Assembly: GCA_902570125.1 (NCBI GenBank)
Contig: CACFXK010000004.1
Coordinates: 38,192-102,191 of the forward strand
Direction: 5' to 3'
DNA: 64,000 nucleotides
Source of the DNA: an uncultured Pelagibacteraceae bacterium
GTDB taxonomy: Bacteria > Pseudomonadota > Alphaproteobacteria > Pelagibacterales > Pelagibacteraceae
Numbering within the stretch: position 1 is the first letter of the stretch; every line of letters begins with the position of its first letter. Shown one piece after another: positions 25,998 through 33,975 of this stretch. The notes under the pieces are model-generated. The model was given only the letters and a program-made list of their open reading frames with translations, was not told the origin of the DNA and searched no databases. A program made the position numbers and the translations under genes.

Positions 25998-27002
25998 ATG
26001 AAAGCTTTAGTTTATACCGGTGTTGAAGAATTGGTTTACAGAGAAGAAAAAGATCCTGTAGAGACCAGTGGAGAAAGTATATTAAAAGTTCATGCCTCAG
26101 GTATATGTGGATCAGATATGCACGCGTATCACGGAAAAGATGAACGAAGAATTGCTCCACTAATAATTGGACATGAAGTAAGTGGTGTAATACAAAATGG
26201 TAAATTTCAAGGAAAAAATGCTGTTTTAAATCCATTAATTACATGTGGAAAATGTGAATATTGCACAAGTGGGCGAGAGCATTTGTGTCCAAATAGAGTT
26301 CTCTTAGGAATGAACAGACCATACGAAAGACAAGGAGTTTTTGCAGAGTTAGTTTCTTCTCCTAATCAAAATATTTATGAGGTACCCGACCATTTAAATC
26401 TTAATGAAGCAGCTATAGCAGAACCAACAGCAGTTGCTTTGCATGCAGTCTTAATGGGAGAGAATTCTCTTAAAAAACCTCTATCTGAATGTAGAACTTT
26501 AGTTCAAGGAGCTGGAGCGATTGGATTATTGTGCTCGCTAATATTATCTAAAATTAAGGGTAATAAAAATATCATTATGTCTGACCCCAATAACCTTAGA
26601 CTAAGTGAATGTGCAAAATATTTTGATGGTAAGTTTGTTAACCCTTCAGACAAAGAAATACAAAATGATAGTTTTGATATTGTCTTTGATACAGTAGGCT
26701 TAGAAGTTTCAAGACAACAATCGATCTCGGTTATTAAACCTGGTGGCACCATAATACATATTGGATTAACCCAACCTTCAGGTCAGTTTAATTTTAGAAA
26801 AGCAACTCTTCAAGAAGTAACTTTTATTGGTACATATTGTTATACTAACAAAGATTTTGAAAATACAATCAAAATTTTAGCTGACAGAAAAATTGGCAAA
26901 TTAGATTGGATAGAATATAGGGAATTAAAGAAAGGCGCAGAGGCCTTTAAACAAATTCATGACGGAGCCTGTTCTTCACCAAAAATTGTTCTTTTACCTT
27001 AA
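25998..27002 (+). CDS. zinc-dependent medium-chain alcohol dehydrogenase
   Basis: A 334-residue MDR protein. Catalytic zinc site: Cys37 (GICGSD) and His59-Glu60 (GHEVSG); structural zinc: Cys83, 86, 89 and 97 (CGKCEYCTSGREHLC). The NAD-binding loop is GAGAIGLL. It is close in form to sorbitol, threonine and galactitol dehydrogenases. Placed 2 bases after the NCS1 permease, it may act on what that permease brings in, but this is only positional. Confidence 0.92.
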   Translation: MKALVYTGVEELVYREEKDPVETSGESILKVHASGICGSDMHAYHGKDERRIAPLIIGHEVSGVIQNGKFQGKNAVLNPLITCGKCEYCTSGREHLCPNRVLLGMNRPYERQGVFAELVSSPNQNIYEVPDHLNLNEAAIAEPTAVALHAVLMGENSLKKPLSECRTLVQGAGAIGLLCSLILSKIKGNKNIIMSDPNNLRLSECAKYFDGKFVNPSDKEIQNDSFDIVFDTVGLEVSRQQSISVIKPGGTIIHIGLTQPSGQFNFRKATLQEVTFIGTYCYTNKDFENTIKILADRKIGKLDWIEYRELKKGAEAFKQIHDGACSSPKIVLLP

Positions 27003-27025
27003 ACGTAAATTTTAAATTATAGTTG

Positions 27026-27047
27026 ATAATTAAAAATTTTTAATTAT
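27026..27047. repeat. 22-base perfect AT-only palindrome before the DUF3047 gene
   Basis: ATAATTAAAAA and TTTTTAATTAT are exact reverse complements with no spacer, ending directly at the ATG at 27048. It could be a weak terminator of the dehydrogenase gene, a leader hairpin limiting translation of the next gene, or a chance product of AT-rich sequence. Confidence 0.3.
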
Positions 27048-27710
27048 ATGAAACGTGTGCTTACAAAATTTATCAAAATAATAGCAATGTATCTTTTAAT
27101 CATGTCCTCGGTTTGTGCCGAAAAACTGATGGTTTTTGATTTTACTGAGGAGGAATTAGATTCATTAGAAGTTAGAAAAGTAAGAGGCGCTGATGCAAAA
27201 ACATCCTATTCTATTGGAAATAATGAGCAAGGAAATTTTTTAAAAGCAGTAGCAGAAAATGCAGCATCAGGAGTAGGCAAAGAAATAGAAATTAATTTAG
27301 ACAAAACCCCTTTTATAAATATTACTTGGAAGATTGAAAAAGATCTTAAAGGCATAAAAGAGAATACAAAAAAAGGACATGATTTTGCAGCTAGAGTTTT
27401 TGTAATCAAAAAAACTGGTGCAACCCCACTATCAAATAGAGCTATTAATTACGTTTTTTCAAGCAATTCAAATGTAGGAGAGACATGGCCAAGCCCTTAT
27501 ACAAAGAAATCTATCGATAGTGTTTTGGCTTCAACAAAGTCAAATTTAAATGAATGGGTGACAGTAAAAGCAAATGTGAAGGAAGATTTTAAAAAATTTC
27601 ATGATTTAGACGTTGAAGAGCTTTCAGGAATTGCAATTATGGCAGATACCGATAATTCAAAACTAACCGCAGTTAGTTATTACCAAAATATTTTTTTTTC
27701 CTCTGAGTAA
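27048..27710 (+). CDS. exported DUF3047-family protein
   Basis: A 220-residue protein with a signal peptide (FIKIIAMYLLIMSSVCAE). The DUF3047 pattern is visible as FINITWKIEK, HDFAARVFVIKK, AINYVFSSNSNVGETWPSPYT and LSGIAIMADTDNS. The fold is probably a beta-sandwich that binds a carbohydrate-like ligand; the function is not known. It starts directly at the end of a 22-base palindrome, without a recognisable ribosome-binding site. Confidence 0.82.
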   Translation: MKRVLTKFIKIIAMYLLIMSSVCAEKLMVFDFTEEELDSLEVRKVRGADAKTSYSIGNNEQGNFLKAVAENAASGVGKEIEINLDKTPFINITWKIEKDLKGIKENTKKGHDFAARVFVIKKTGATPLSNRAINYVFSSNSNVGETWPSPYTKKSIDSVLASTKSNLNEWVTVKANVKEDFKKFHDLDVEELSGIAIMADTDNSKLTAVSYYQNIFFSSE

Positions 27711-27714
27711 AAGT

Positions 27715-27852
27715 TTAATTAAGATACTTTTTAAAACCAAAACTTAATAAAGATAGTATTATTGCAGCCAAAACATCAAGGATTGGAGCAGCTTCAGGAT
27801 ATCCAAAGTTCCATAATATTACACCAATTAACCAAATTATATATATTTTCAT
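27715..27852 (-). CDS. 45-residue small membrane protein, not in the ORF track
   Basis: The minus strand of the gap between DUF3047 and ybgC encodes MKIYIIWLIGVILWNFGYPE followed by AAPILDVLAAIILSLLSFGFKKYLN, with two hydrophobic helices linked by a Gly-Tyr-Pro-Glu turn and a basic tail. It ends TAA at 27715-27717. The amphipathic layout with Pro at the turn and Lys at the end looks like a real small inner-membrane hairpin protein. I cannot name it. Confidence 0.62.
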   Translation of the reverse strand: MKIYIIWLIGVILWNFGYPEAAPILDVLAAIILSLLSFGFKKYLN

Positions 27853-27905
27853 ATCGTATTAATCATTAGTATAAAAAATATTTTCACTTTGATATTATTA
27901 TTTTT

Positions 27906-28301
27906 ATGAAAAAATTTAAATCAAGTTTTAAAGTCTACTATGAAGACACAGATGCTGGTGGAGTAGTTTATTATGCAAATTATTTAAAATTCATAGAGCG
28001 CGCTAGAACTGATGCCATTGCCTCTGTAAACTTTACAAATTCTAATCTGAAAGAAAATTATGGAATATATATAATTGTTAAATCTTGTAATCTTAATTTT
28101 ATAAAACCTTCGAGGTTAGAAGATAAACTTGATATTTTTTCTGAAATTGTAGAAGTAAAGAATGTGTCAATTAAAATGAAGCAAAATATATTTGTAAAAG
28201 ATAATTTAATTTTAACTGCAGATGTTCATTTAGCTACAATTAATAAAGAGGGCAAACCAACCAAAATGCCTGAAAAACTCAAAGAACAATTAACTAAATA
28301 G
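27906..28301 (+). CDS. ybgC: YbgC-family acyl-CoA thioesterase
   Basis: A 131-residue hot-dog-fold thioesterase. The catalytic motif YYEDTDAGGVVYYANYLKF with Asp18 is the YbgC/4-hydroxybenzoyl-CoA thioesterase signature, followed by ERARTD. It hydrolyses short-chain or malonyl-type acyl-CoA and in many proteobacteria is associated with the Tol-Pal genes, which are not in this window. Convergent with the uracil-DNA glycosylase gene, overlapping by 8 bases. Confidence 0.93.
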   Translation: MKKFKSSFKVYYEDTDAGGVVYYANYLKFIERARTDAIASVNFTNSNLKENYGIYIIVKSCNLNFIKPSRLEDKLDIFSEIVEVKNVSIKMKQNIFVKDNLILTADVHLATINKEGKPTKMPEKLKEQLTK

Positions 28302-28968
28302 TATTTTTTACTTGAATAAATAAATTAGTCATTTTATTTACGTTAATTCTTCCTGTATTTACATTTCTTGGACTTGGATGATAAGAACCTACCAATAAAA
28401 TATTATTTGGGAGTTTAAAGAATTTACCATGCCCAAATTTAATATTTGAGTCAATTCTGTAATTTTTTTTGTAAAATTGTATACAAGCATCAAATGCTAT
28501 TTTCCCAAGTGCAACAACAATCTTTAAATTTTCTAAGTATTCAATTTCTTTATTAAAATATTTAAAGCAAGTGTTTAGCTCTTTTTTTGCTGGTTTATCT
28601 CCAGGCGGAACACATTTTAAAGCAGTAGTTATAAATATATCTCTCAATTTAAGTCCGTCATTTCTGTGGTCCGAATTTGGCTGGTTAGATAACTTTGCTT
28701 TATAAAGACACTTATATAAAAAATCAGATGATCTATCTCCTGTAAAAACTCTTCCTGTTCTATTGCCACCATGTGCTGCTGGCGCTAAACCAACAAACAA
28801 AATTCTGGCTTTTGGGTCACCAAAGCCTGTTATTGGTTTTCCCCAATATTTTTCATTTAAGTATTGTTTTCGTTTTTTTTTAGCTATCTTTTTTCTAAAA
28901 TTGACCAACCTAGTGCATTTTTTGCAGCCTACTATCAAATTTTCAAGTTTTTCAAAATCATTAGTCAT
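28294..28968 (-). CDS. family 5 uracil-DNA glycosylase (UdgB type) with iron-sulfur cluster
   Basis: A 224-residue uracil-DNA glycosylase. Motif A is GLAPAAHGGNRTGRVFTGD (60-78), typical of UdgB, and motif B GSYHPSPRNVNTGR near 194-207. Four cysteines, Cys15, Cys18, Cys119 and Cys134, are spaced for the [4Fe-4S] cluster. It removes uracil and some other deaminated bases from DNA in base-excision repair. Length is normal for the family. Confidence 0.92.
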   Translation of the reverse strand: MTNDFEKLENLIVGCKKCTRLVNFRKKIAKKKRKQYLNEKYWGKPITGFGDPKARILFVGLAPAAHGGNRTGRVFTGDRSSDFLYKCLYKAKLSNQPNSDHRNDGLKLRDIFITTALKCVPPGDKPAKKELNTCFKYFNKEIEYLENLKIVVALGKIAFDACIQFYKKNYRIDSNIKFGHGKFFKLPNNILLVGSYHPSPRNVNTGRINVNKMTNLFIQVKNTI

Positions 28969-29017
28969 AAATATTAATTTTTAATCTCTATGTCTTATAC
29001 TATAATTATTATCGATT

Positions 29018-29872
29018 ATGAATGTAGGTTTTATTGGTGTTGGCTATATGGGTTATGGGATAGCCAAAAATATTTTAAAAAAAGGAAATAACTTATTTGT
29101 TATTGCAAACAAAAAAAGGGCACCAATAGATAAGATTGTAAGTGATGGTGCTATTGAGGTAAAATCTTATAATGAACTTTGTGAAAAGAATTTAGATGCA
29201 TTATTTCTTTGTGTGACTAATACACCTATCGCTTTAAGTATTGCTCAAAAAGTTTCAACTTTGCTAAAAGATAATACATTAATTATTGATGTTACAACAC
29301 ATAACCAAAATGGATCTATTCAAATGGAACAGATTTTTTCAAAACAAAAAATTAACTATATTGAATGCCCTGTTATGGGCGGTCCCGTTCAAGCAGAAGA
29401 AGGTGTTTGTGGAGGTATTGTTGGAGCATCGGAGAAAAATTTTAAAAAATCTGAAGTTTTTTTAAAAACTTTTTGTAAAGATTATTTCCATTTTGGAGAA
29501 GTGGGCAAAGGAGCAAAGTCAAAACTACTAAATAATTTTTTGTCACTCGGTACTGCAACAAATGTTATAGAATTTATAAAGAGTGCAAAAAAATTAGATA
29601 TTGATTTAGAAAAACTTTTTGCAGTAGCAAAATTAGGATCTGGAAACTCAACAGCTTTAAATAGAATTTTTGATAATGTGCTTAAAGATGATTATACTGG
29701 ATTTAAATTTTCAACTTCCAATACTTTAAAAGATCTTACTTACATCCATGAAATGCTAAAAGATTTAGGTAATGCAGAAAAATTAGCTGATTTAAAAAAA
29801 TCTTTTTACAAAAAAGCAGTAGAAGATGGTAATGGAGATTTGTTTATAAGTGAACTAATACAAAAAGATTAA
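29018..29872 (+). CDS. beta-hydroxyacid dehydrogenase family protein
   Basis: A 284-residue NAD(P)-dependent enzyme of the 3-hydroxyisobutyrate dehydrogenase family: FIGVGYMGYGIAKNIL, CPVMGGPVQAEEG, catalytic Lys in GKGAKSKLLNNF, and a C-terminal helical domain. It is a second family member in this window, clearly different from the one at 19386. Substrates may be a small hydroxyacid or semialdehyde. It stands alone, divergent from the glycosylase gene with 49 bases between. Confidence 0.9.
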   Translation: MNVGFIGVGYMGYGIAKNILKKGNNLFVIANKKRAPIDKIVSDGAIEVKSYNELCEKNLDALFLCVTNTPIALSIAQKVSTLLKDNTLIIDVTTHNQNGSIQMEQIFSKQKINYIECPVMGGPVQAEEGVCGGIVGASEKNFKKSEVFLKTFCKDYFHFGEVGKGAKSKLLNNFLSLGTATNVIEFIKSAKKLDIDLEKLFAVAKLGSGNSTALNRIFDNVLKDDYTGFKFSTSNTLKDLTYIHEMLKDLGNAEKLADLKKSFYKKAVEDGNGDLFISELIQKD

Positions 29873-30043
29873 TTATTCCTTTTTTTTATCAGCAAATACA
29901 ATAGCTATAAGCAACAATGCTGTCCAAAACATCGCCGCTAAACTTTTGATAGCACTCGTTTCAGCACCCCACAAATCAAAAACAAATGCTCCAATAAGAA
30001 TTCCAATTATATAAATTATTACTATTAATCTAGTTTGAGTCAT
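29873..30043 (-). CDS. 56-residue small membrane protein, not in the ORF track
   Basis: The minus strand encodes MTQTRLIVIIYIIGILIGAF, then VFDLWGAETSAIKSLAAMFWTALLLIAIVFADKKKE, two membrane helices with a short polar loop and a lysine tail. The start lies inside the last codons of the DUF1289 gene (14-base overlap), consistent with translational coupling. Hydrophobic-helix layout and coupling support a real gene; I do not recognise a family. Confidence 0.65.
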   Translation of the reverse strand: MTQTRLIVIIYIIGILIGAFVFDLWGAETSAIKSLAAMFWTALLLIAIVFADKKKE

Positions 30044-30287
30044 TTAGTTGCTTCTTTTTAAATAATGATATTCCATTATTTTTTTTATGTTCATAAGATT
30101 CTTTGAAACTTTCTAGCTGCCATCCTTGCATTCTCTTCTGAATATCTTCTAAATTTTGTTTTTTCCACTCATCTTTGGTAATCTGGTCTTTCCAAATCTT
30201 CTTTTCATCATTATTTCTTCCACATCCATAACAATATCCAGTTACAGGATCCATTTTGCAAATACTTATACAGGGTGAAACTATCAT
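30030..30287 (-). CDS. DUF1289-family small cysteine-rich protein
   Basis: An 85-residue protein with the DUF1289 motif SPCISICKMDPVTGYCYGCGR, four cysteines likely to bind zinc or iron, followed by WKKQNLEDIQKRMQGW. The function is unknown; homologues often lie next to oxidoreductase or tRNA-linked genes. The 3' end overlaps the small membrane gene on the same strand, and tRNA-Leu lies divergently 82 bases away. Confidence 0.88.
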   Translation of the reverse strand: MIVSPCISICKMDPVTGYCYGCGRNNDEKKIWKDQITKDEWKKQNLEDIQKRMQGWQLESFKESYEHKKNNGISLFKKKQLNDSN

Positions 30288-30368
30288 TTTTTTATATATT
30301 TATATCCTTTTACACTATTATTCTGATTGGACAAATTAGATCAATACTATATAAAACACCATAAATTT

Positions 30369-30453
30369 GGGCGAGTGGCGGAATTGGTAGACGCGTTGGT
30401 CTTAGGAACCAATAGTGCAAGCTGTGAAGGTTCGAGTCCTTTCTCGCCTACCA
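30369..30453 (+). tRNA. tRNA-Leu(UAG)
   Basis: An 85-base tRNA with long variable arm. Acceptor GGGCGAG pairs with CTCGCCT (one G-T wobble at the end), then A and an encoded CCA. The D-arm region is TGGCGGAATTGGTAGACGC; anticodon stem TTGGT/ACCAA encloses loop CTTAGGA, anticodon TAG; the T-arm GGTTCGAGTCC is standard. It ends only ten bases before the tig start codon. Confidence 0.96.
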
Positions 30454-30463
30454 TAAATAAATT

Positions 30464-31921
30464 ATGAAAGTAACAATAGAAAATAAAAAAGGTTTAGAAA
30501 AAGATCTTAAAGTATTCATAGATAAAAAAACAATCTCAGGCTTCATGGATGAAAAATATGAAGAAATAAGAAAAGATGTTGTAATAAAAGGTTTCAGACC
30601 TGGAAAGGTACCTACCGAAATATTAAAAAGACAATTTGGTAAAGCTGTTTACGGTGAAGTAATTGATAAGTTGCTAAAAGACACAACAACAAAAGCTCTA
30701 GAAGAAAATAAAATCAAACCGGCCGGACAACCTAAAATAGATTTAAAGTCTTTTGGTGAAGGTAAAGATTTAGAATACATTATTTCAGTTACTGAACTAC
30801 CCGAGGTTTCTGCCAAAGGACTAAGGTCAATTAAAATAGATGAGTATGTAGTAAAAATTGATCCAAATGAAACAGATAAAAGAATTAGTGAAATAGCAAA
30901 AAATCAAAACAATTTTAAAGATGCAGAAGCAAATTATAGCTCAAAAATGAATGATCTTGTAATTTTTGACTATAAAGGAACTATTGACGGCAAAGAATTT
31001 AAAGGTAACGAGGGTAAAAATACCCAATTAGTTCTAGGAAAAGATTTATTTATAAAAGGTTTTGATAAACAATTAGAAGACGTTAAATCAGGTGATACAA
31101 AAAATGTAGAAGTAAATCTTCCTGAAAATTTTCCTGAGAAAGATCTTGTTAATAAAAGTGCTGTGTTTGAATGTAAGATTACAGCAGTAAGAATTCCAGA
31201 AGAGGTAAAAATTAATGATGACTTCGCCAAAAATATGGGTGCCAAAGATTTAGCAAATTTAAAAGAACTTATTTCAAAACAAATTAATGATGAATATACA
31301 AATTCATTAGCCATGATTACAAAGAAAAGTATTCTTGAGCAAATAGAGAAAGAAAAACTAGACCAATTACCTGGTAATTTAATTGAACAGGAGGTTAAAA
31401 TATTATCTCAAGGAATGAAGGAAGATGAAGTTAAAAAGAACCAAAAATCATTAGAGGATCAAGCTAAAAAAAGAATTAAAACTGGATTAATCTTAAATGC
31501 TTTTGGTGAAGAAAATAAAATTAATGTGTCCCAGGAAGAAATTAATGTAGAAATACAAAAACAATTTAGAATGATGCCAGGTCAAGAAAAGATTGTTAAA
31601 GATTATTACGAACAAAACCCTGCAGCCATAGAAAGTTTAAGGGGACAAATTTACGAAGAAAAAATAATTGAAGAAATTAAGAAAAAAGCAAAAATTACTA
31701 AAAAAGAAATTACCAAAGAAGAAGCTGAGAAAATTCTAAAACAAGAAAATGAAAACAATATTAAAGAGCAAGCTAAACTTGTTAAAAAAGATGGAGATGA
31801 AAAAAATAAGAAAAAAACTGATCCTAAAAAAAAAGAGGTAAAAACAAAATCTAAAGAAACTAAAATAAATAAAACTCCCGCATCAAAACCTAAAAAAGCA
31901 AAAAAGGTTAGCAAAAAGTAA
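30464..31921 (+). CDS. tig: trigger factor chaperone
   Basis: A 485-residue trigger factor: ribosome-binding N-domain with the signature GFRPGKVP near residue 45, FKBP-type PPIase domain about 150-245 ([33 protein letters not shown]), and the helical C-domain. It ends in an unusually long Lys-rich tail of about 50 residues beyond EEAEKIL, unlike E. coli Tig (432 residues). It works co-translationally at the ribosome exit tunnel. The start lies ten bases after tRNA-Leu with no ribosome-binding site, and clpP, clpX and lon follow, the usual quality-control cluster. Confidence 0.95.
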   Translation: MKVTIENKKGLEKDLKVFIDKKTISGFMDEKYEEIRKDVVIKGFRPGKVPTEILKRQFGKAVYGEVIDKLLKDTTTKALEENKIKPAGQPKIDLKSFGEGKDLEYIISVTELPEVSAKGLRSIKIDEYVVKIDPNETDKRISEIAKNQNNFKDAEANYSSKMNDLVIFDYKGTIDGKEFKGNEGKNTQLVLGKDLFIKGFDKQLEDVKSGDTKNVEVNLPENFPEKDLVNKSAVFECKITAVRIPEEVKINDDFAKNMGAKDLANLKELISKQINDEYTNSLAMITKKSILEQIEKEKLDQLPGNLIEQEVKILSQGMKEDEVKKNQKSLEDQAKKRIKTGLILNAFGEENKINVSQEEINVEIQKQFRMMPGQEKIVKDYYEQNPAAIESLRGQIYEEKIIEEIKKKAKITKKEITKEEAEKILKQENENNIKEQAKLVKKDGDEKNKKKTDPKKKEVKTKSKETKINKTPASKPKKAKKVSKK

Positions 31922-31939
31922 TCACAAGTTGTATAAGAT

Positions 31940-31954
31940 TAATCGAATCGATTA
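31940..31954. promoter_or_regulatory. 15-bp dyad at the clpP start
   Basis: TAATCGA-A-TCGATTA is a perfect 7-1-7 inverted repeat ending at the first base of the clpP ATG, in the 32-base gap after tig. It could be an operator between tig and clpP or an RNA hairpin occluding the start. Chance is possible, though the central CG pairs make it less likely than a pure A/T repeat. Confidence 0.3.
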
Positions 31955-32565
31955 TGACTATTAAAATTCCAGAACAATTAAACACTCTAATCCCTATGGT
32001 TGTCGAACAATCTAGTAGAGGAGAAAGGGCATATGACATTTATTCGAGACTCCTTAAAGAGAGAATCGTATTCGTGGTTGGTCCAATACATGATGCGGTT
32101 GCATCGTTAGTAACTGCGCAATTATTATTTTTAGAATCTGAAGATCCCAAGAAAGAAATTTCTTTATATATAAATAGTCCTGGTGGACTTGTAACAGCTG
32201 GACTTGGTATTTATGATACAATGCAATACATCAAACCAGAAATAAGTACTTTGTGTATAGGTCAAGCAGCAAGCATGGGTTCATTTTTACTAGCAGCAGG
32301 TGCTAAAGGAAAAAGATTTTCATTACCAAATTCTAGAATAATGGTACATCAACCGTCAGCTGGTTTTCAAGGACAAGCGACAGATATTGAAATTCATGCT
32401 AATGAAGTTTTATCTTTAAAGAAAAGATTAAATGAAATTTATTCAAAACATACAGGAAAATCAGTTGATGAAATTAAATCAGCATTAGAGAGAGATAATT
32501 TTATGACTCCTGATAATGCAAAAAGTTTTGGCCTTATAGACAAAGTGGTAGAAAAGAGAGAATAA
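31954..32565 (+). CDS. clpP: ATP-dependent Clp protease proteolytic subunit
   Basis: A 203-residue ClpP with catalytic Ser107 (GQAASMGS), His132 ([11 protein letters not shown]) and an Asp near 181 ([12 protein letters not shown]). The N-terminus [26 protein letters not shown] is the canonical axial-loop region. It forms the tetradecameric serine protease chamber fed by ClpX, whose gene follows after 88 bases. Normal length. Confidence 0.97.
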   Translation: MTIKIPEQLNTLIPMVVEQSSRGERAYDIYSRLLKERIVFVVGPIHDAVASLVTAQLLFLESEDPKKEISLYINSPGGLVTAGLGIYDTMQYIKPEISTLCIGQAASMGSFLLAAGAKGKRFSLPNSRIMVHQPSAGFQGQATDIEIHANEVLSLKKRLNEIYSKHTGKSVDEIKSALERDNFMTPDNAKSFGLIDKVVEKRE

Positions 32566-32653
32566 GTCACAATATATAGTTTGTCCACAACCTATACTTG
32601 ATTACTTTGTACCATATGTATTAAAGTATTAAAAATGATTCGAATTTAAAATT

Positions 32654-33913
32654 ATGAGCAACAATAAAAATATTCTTTACTGTTCTTTTTGTGGCAAGAG
32701 CCAACACGAAGTTAGAAAGCTAATTGCGGGTCCAACTGTATTCATTTGTGATGAGTGCGTAGAGCTTTGTATGGATATCATCAAAGAGGAAAGCAAAGAT
32801 AATTTTGTAAAACATCAAGATGGATTGCCCTTACCAAAAGAGATATGTAAGGTTCTTGACGACTATGTGATTGGACAATCTCATGCAAAAAAAGTTTTAT
32901 CAGTTGCGGTTCATAATCATTACAAAAGATTAAACTACGAAAATAAAACAAGCAAAACGGTTGAACTATCTAAATCTAATATTATGCTGGTAGGTCCAAC
33001 AGGATGTGGAAAAACACTATTAGCCCAAACTCTTGCAAGAATACTTGATGTACCTTTTACAATGGCTGATGCAACAACATTAACTGAAGCGGGCTACGTA
33101 GGTGAAGACGTTGAGAATATAATTTTGAAGTTATTACAAGCTGCTGATTATAATGTAGAAAAAGCTCAAAGAGGAATTGTTTATATAGATGAGGTTGACA
33201 AGATAAGTAGAAAATCTGAAAATCCATCTATAACAAGAGATGTATCAGGAGAAGGTGTTCAACAAGCCTTACTAAAAATTATGGAAGGAACAGTGGCAAG
33301 CGTTCCTCCTCAGGGAGGGAGAAAACACCCTCAACAAGAATTTTTACAAGTAGATACAACTAATATTTTATTTATTTGTGGAGGAGCTTTTGCAGGTCTT
33401 GATAAAATAATATCTCAAAGAGATAAAGGATCTTCTATTGGATTTGGAGCAGAGGTGAAAACATTAGAGGACAAGAAAACTGGAGAGTGGATGAAGAATT
33501 TAGAGCCTGAAGACTTATTAAGATACGGACTTATCCCTGAATTCATAGGTCGTCTACCAATTACAGCTACATTGGAAGACTTAGATGAAAAATCTTTAGT
33601 TAAAATTTTATTAGAGCCAAAAAATTCTTTAATAAAACAATACCAAGAATTATTTAGATTAGAAGGTGTAAAATTAACTTTCAAAGACCAAGCCGTTAAA
33701 GATATTGCTAATAAAGCAATAAGCAAGAAAACTGGAGCCAGAGGGTTAAGATCAATTTTAGAAAATTTATTACTTAAGACAATGTTTGATTTACCAGGCC
33801 AAGAGAATATAGAAGAAGTCATCATAGACGGTGGAGCTACCAAAGGCACATCTCAACCAATAATCGTGCATACAAAGAACAAATCAAAAACAGAAAAGAC
33901 GTCTGCGGCTTAA
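32654..33913 (+). CDS. clpX: ATP-dependent Clp protease ATP-binding subunit ClpX
   Basis: A 419-residue AAA+ unfoldase. The N-terminal zinc domain has Cys10, 13, 32 and 35 ([15 protein letters not shown]); Walker A is GPTGCGKT near residue 115, pore loop GYVGED, Walker [10 protein letters not shown] and sensor 2 GARGLRS. It unfolds tagged proteins and feeds them to ClpP. Located between clpP and lon as in many alphaproteobacteria. Confidence 0.97.
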   Translation: MSNNKNILYCSFCGKSQHEVRKLIAGPTVFICDECVELCMDIIKEESKDNFVKHQDGLPLPKEICKVLDDYVIGQSHAKKVLSVAVHNHYKRLNYENKTSKTVELSKSNIMLVGPTGCGKTLLAQTLARILDVPFTMADATTLTEAGYVGEDVENIILKLLQAADYNVEKAQRGIVYIDEVDKISRKSENPSITRDVSGEGVQQALLKIMEGTVASVPPQGGRKHPQQEFLQVDTTNILFICGGAFAGLDKIISQRDKGSSIGFGAEVKTLEDKKTGEWMKNLEPEDLLRYGLIPEFIGRLPITATLEDLDEKSLVKILLEPKNSLIKQYQELFRLEGVKLTFKDQAVKDIANKAISKKTGARGLRSILENLLLKTMFDLPGQENIEEVIIDGGATKGTSQPIIVHTKNKSKTEKTSAA

Positions 33914-33975
33914 TAAAAGTTAATAAATATAGATTTCCTATTGCATTATAAAATATAATATCCATATTTATATTT

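Noticed and set aside
33415-33849. 144-residue minus-strand ORF under clpX
   Set aside because: Antisense shadow of conserved clpX, no supporting signals.
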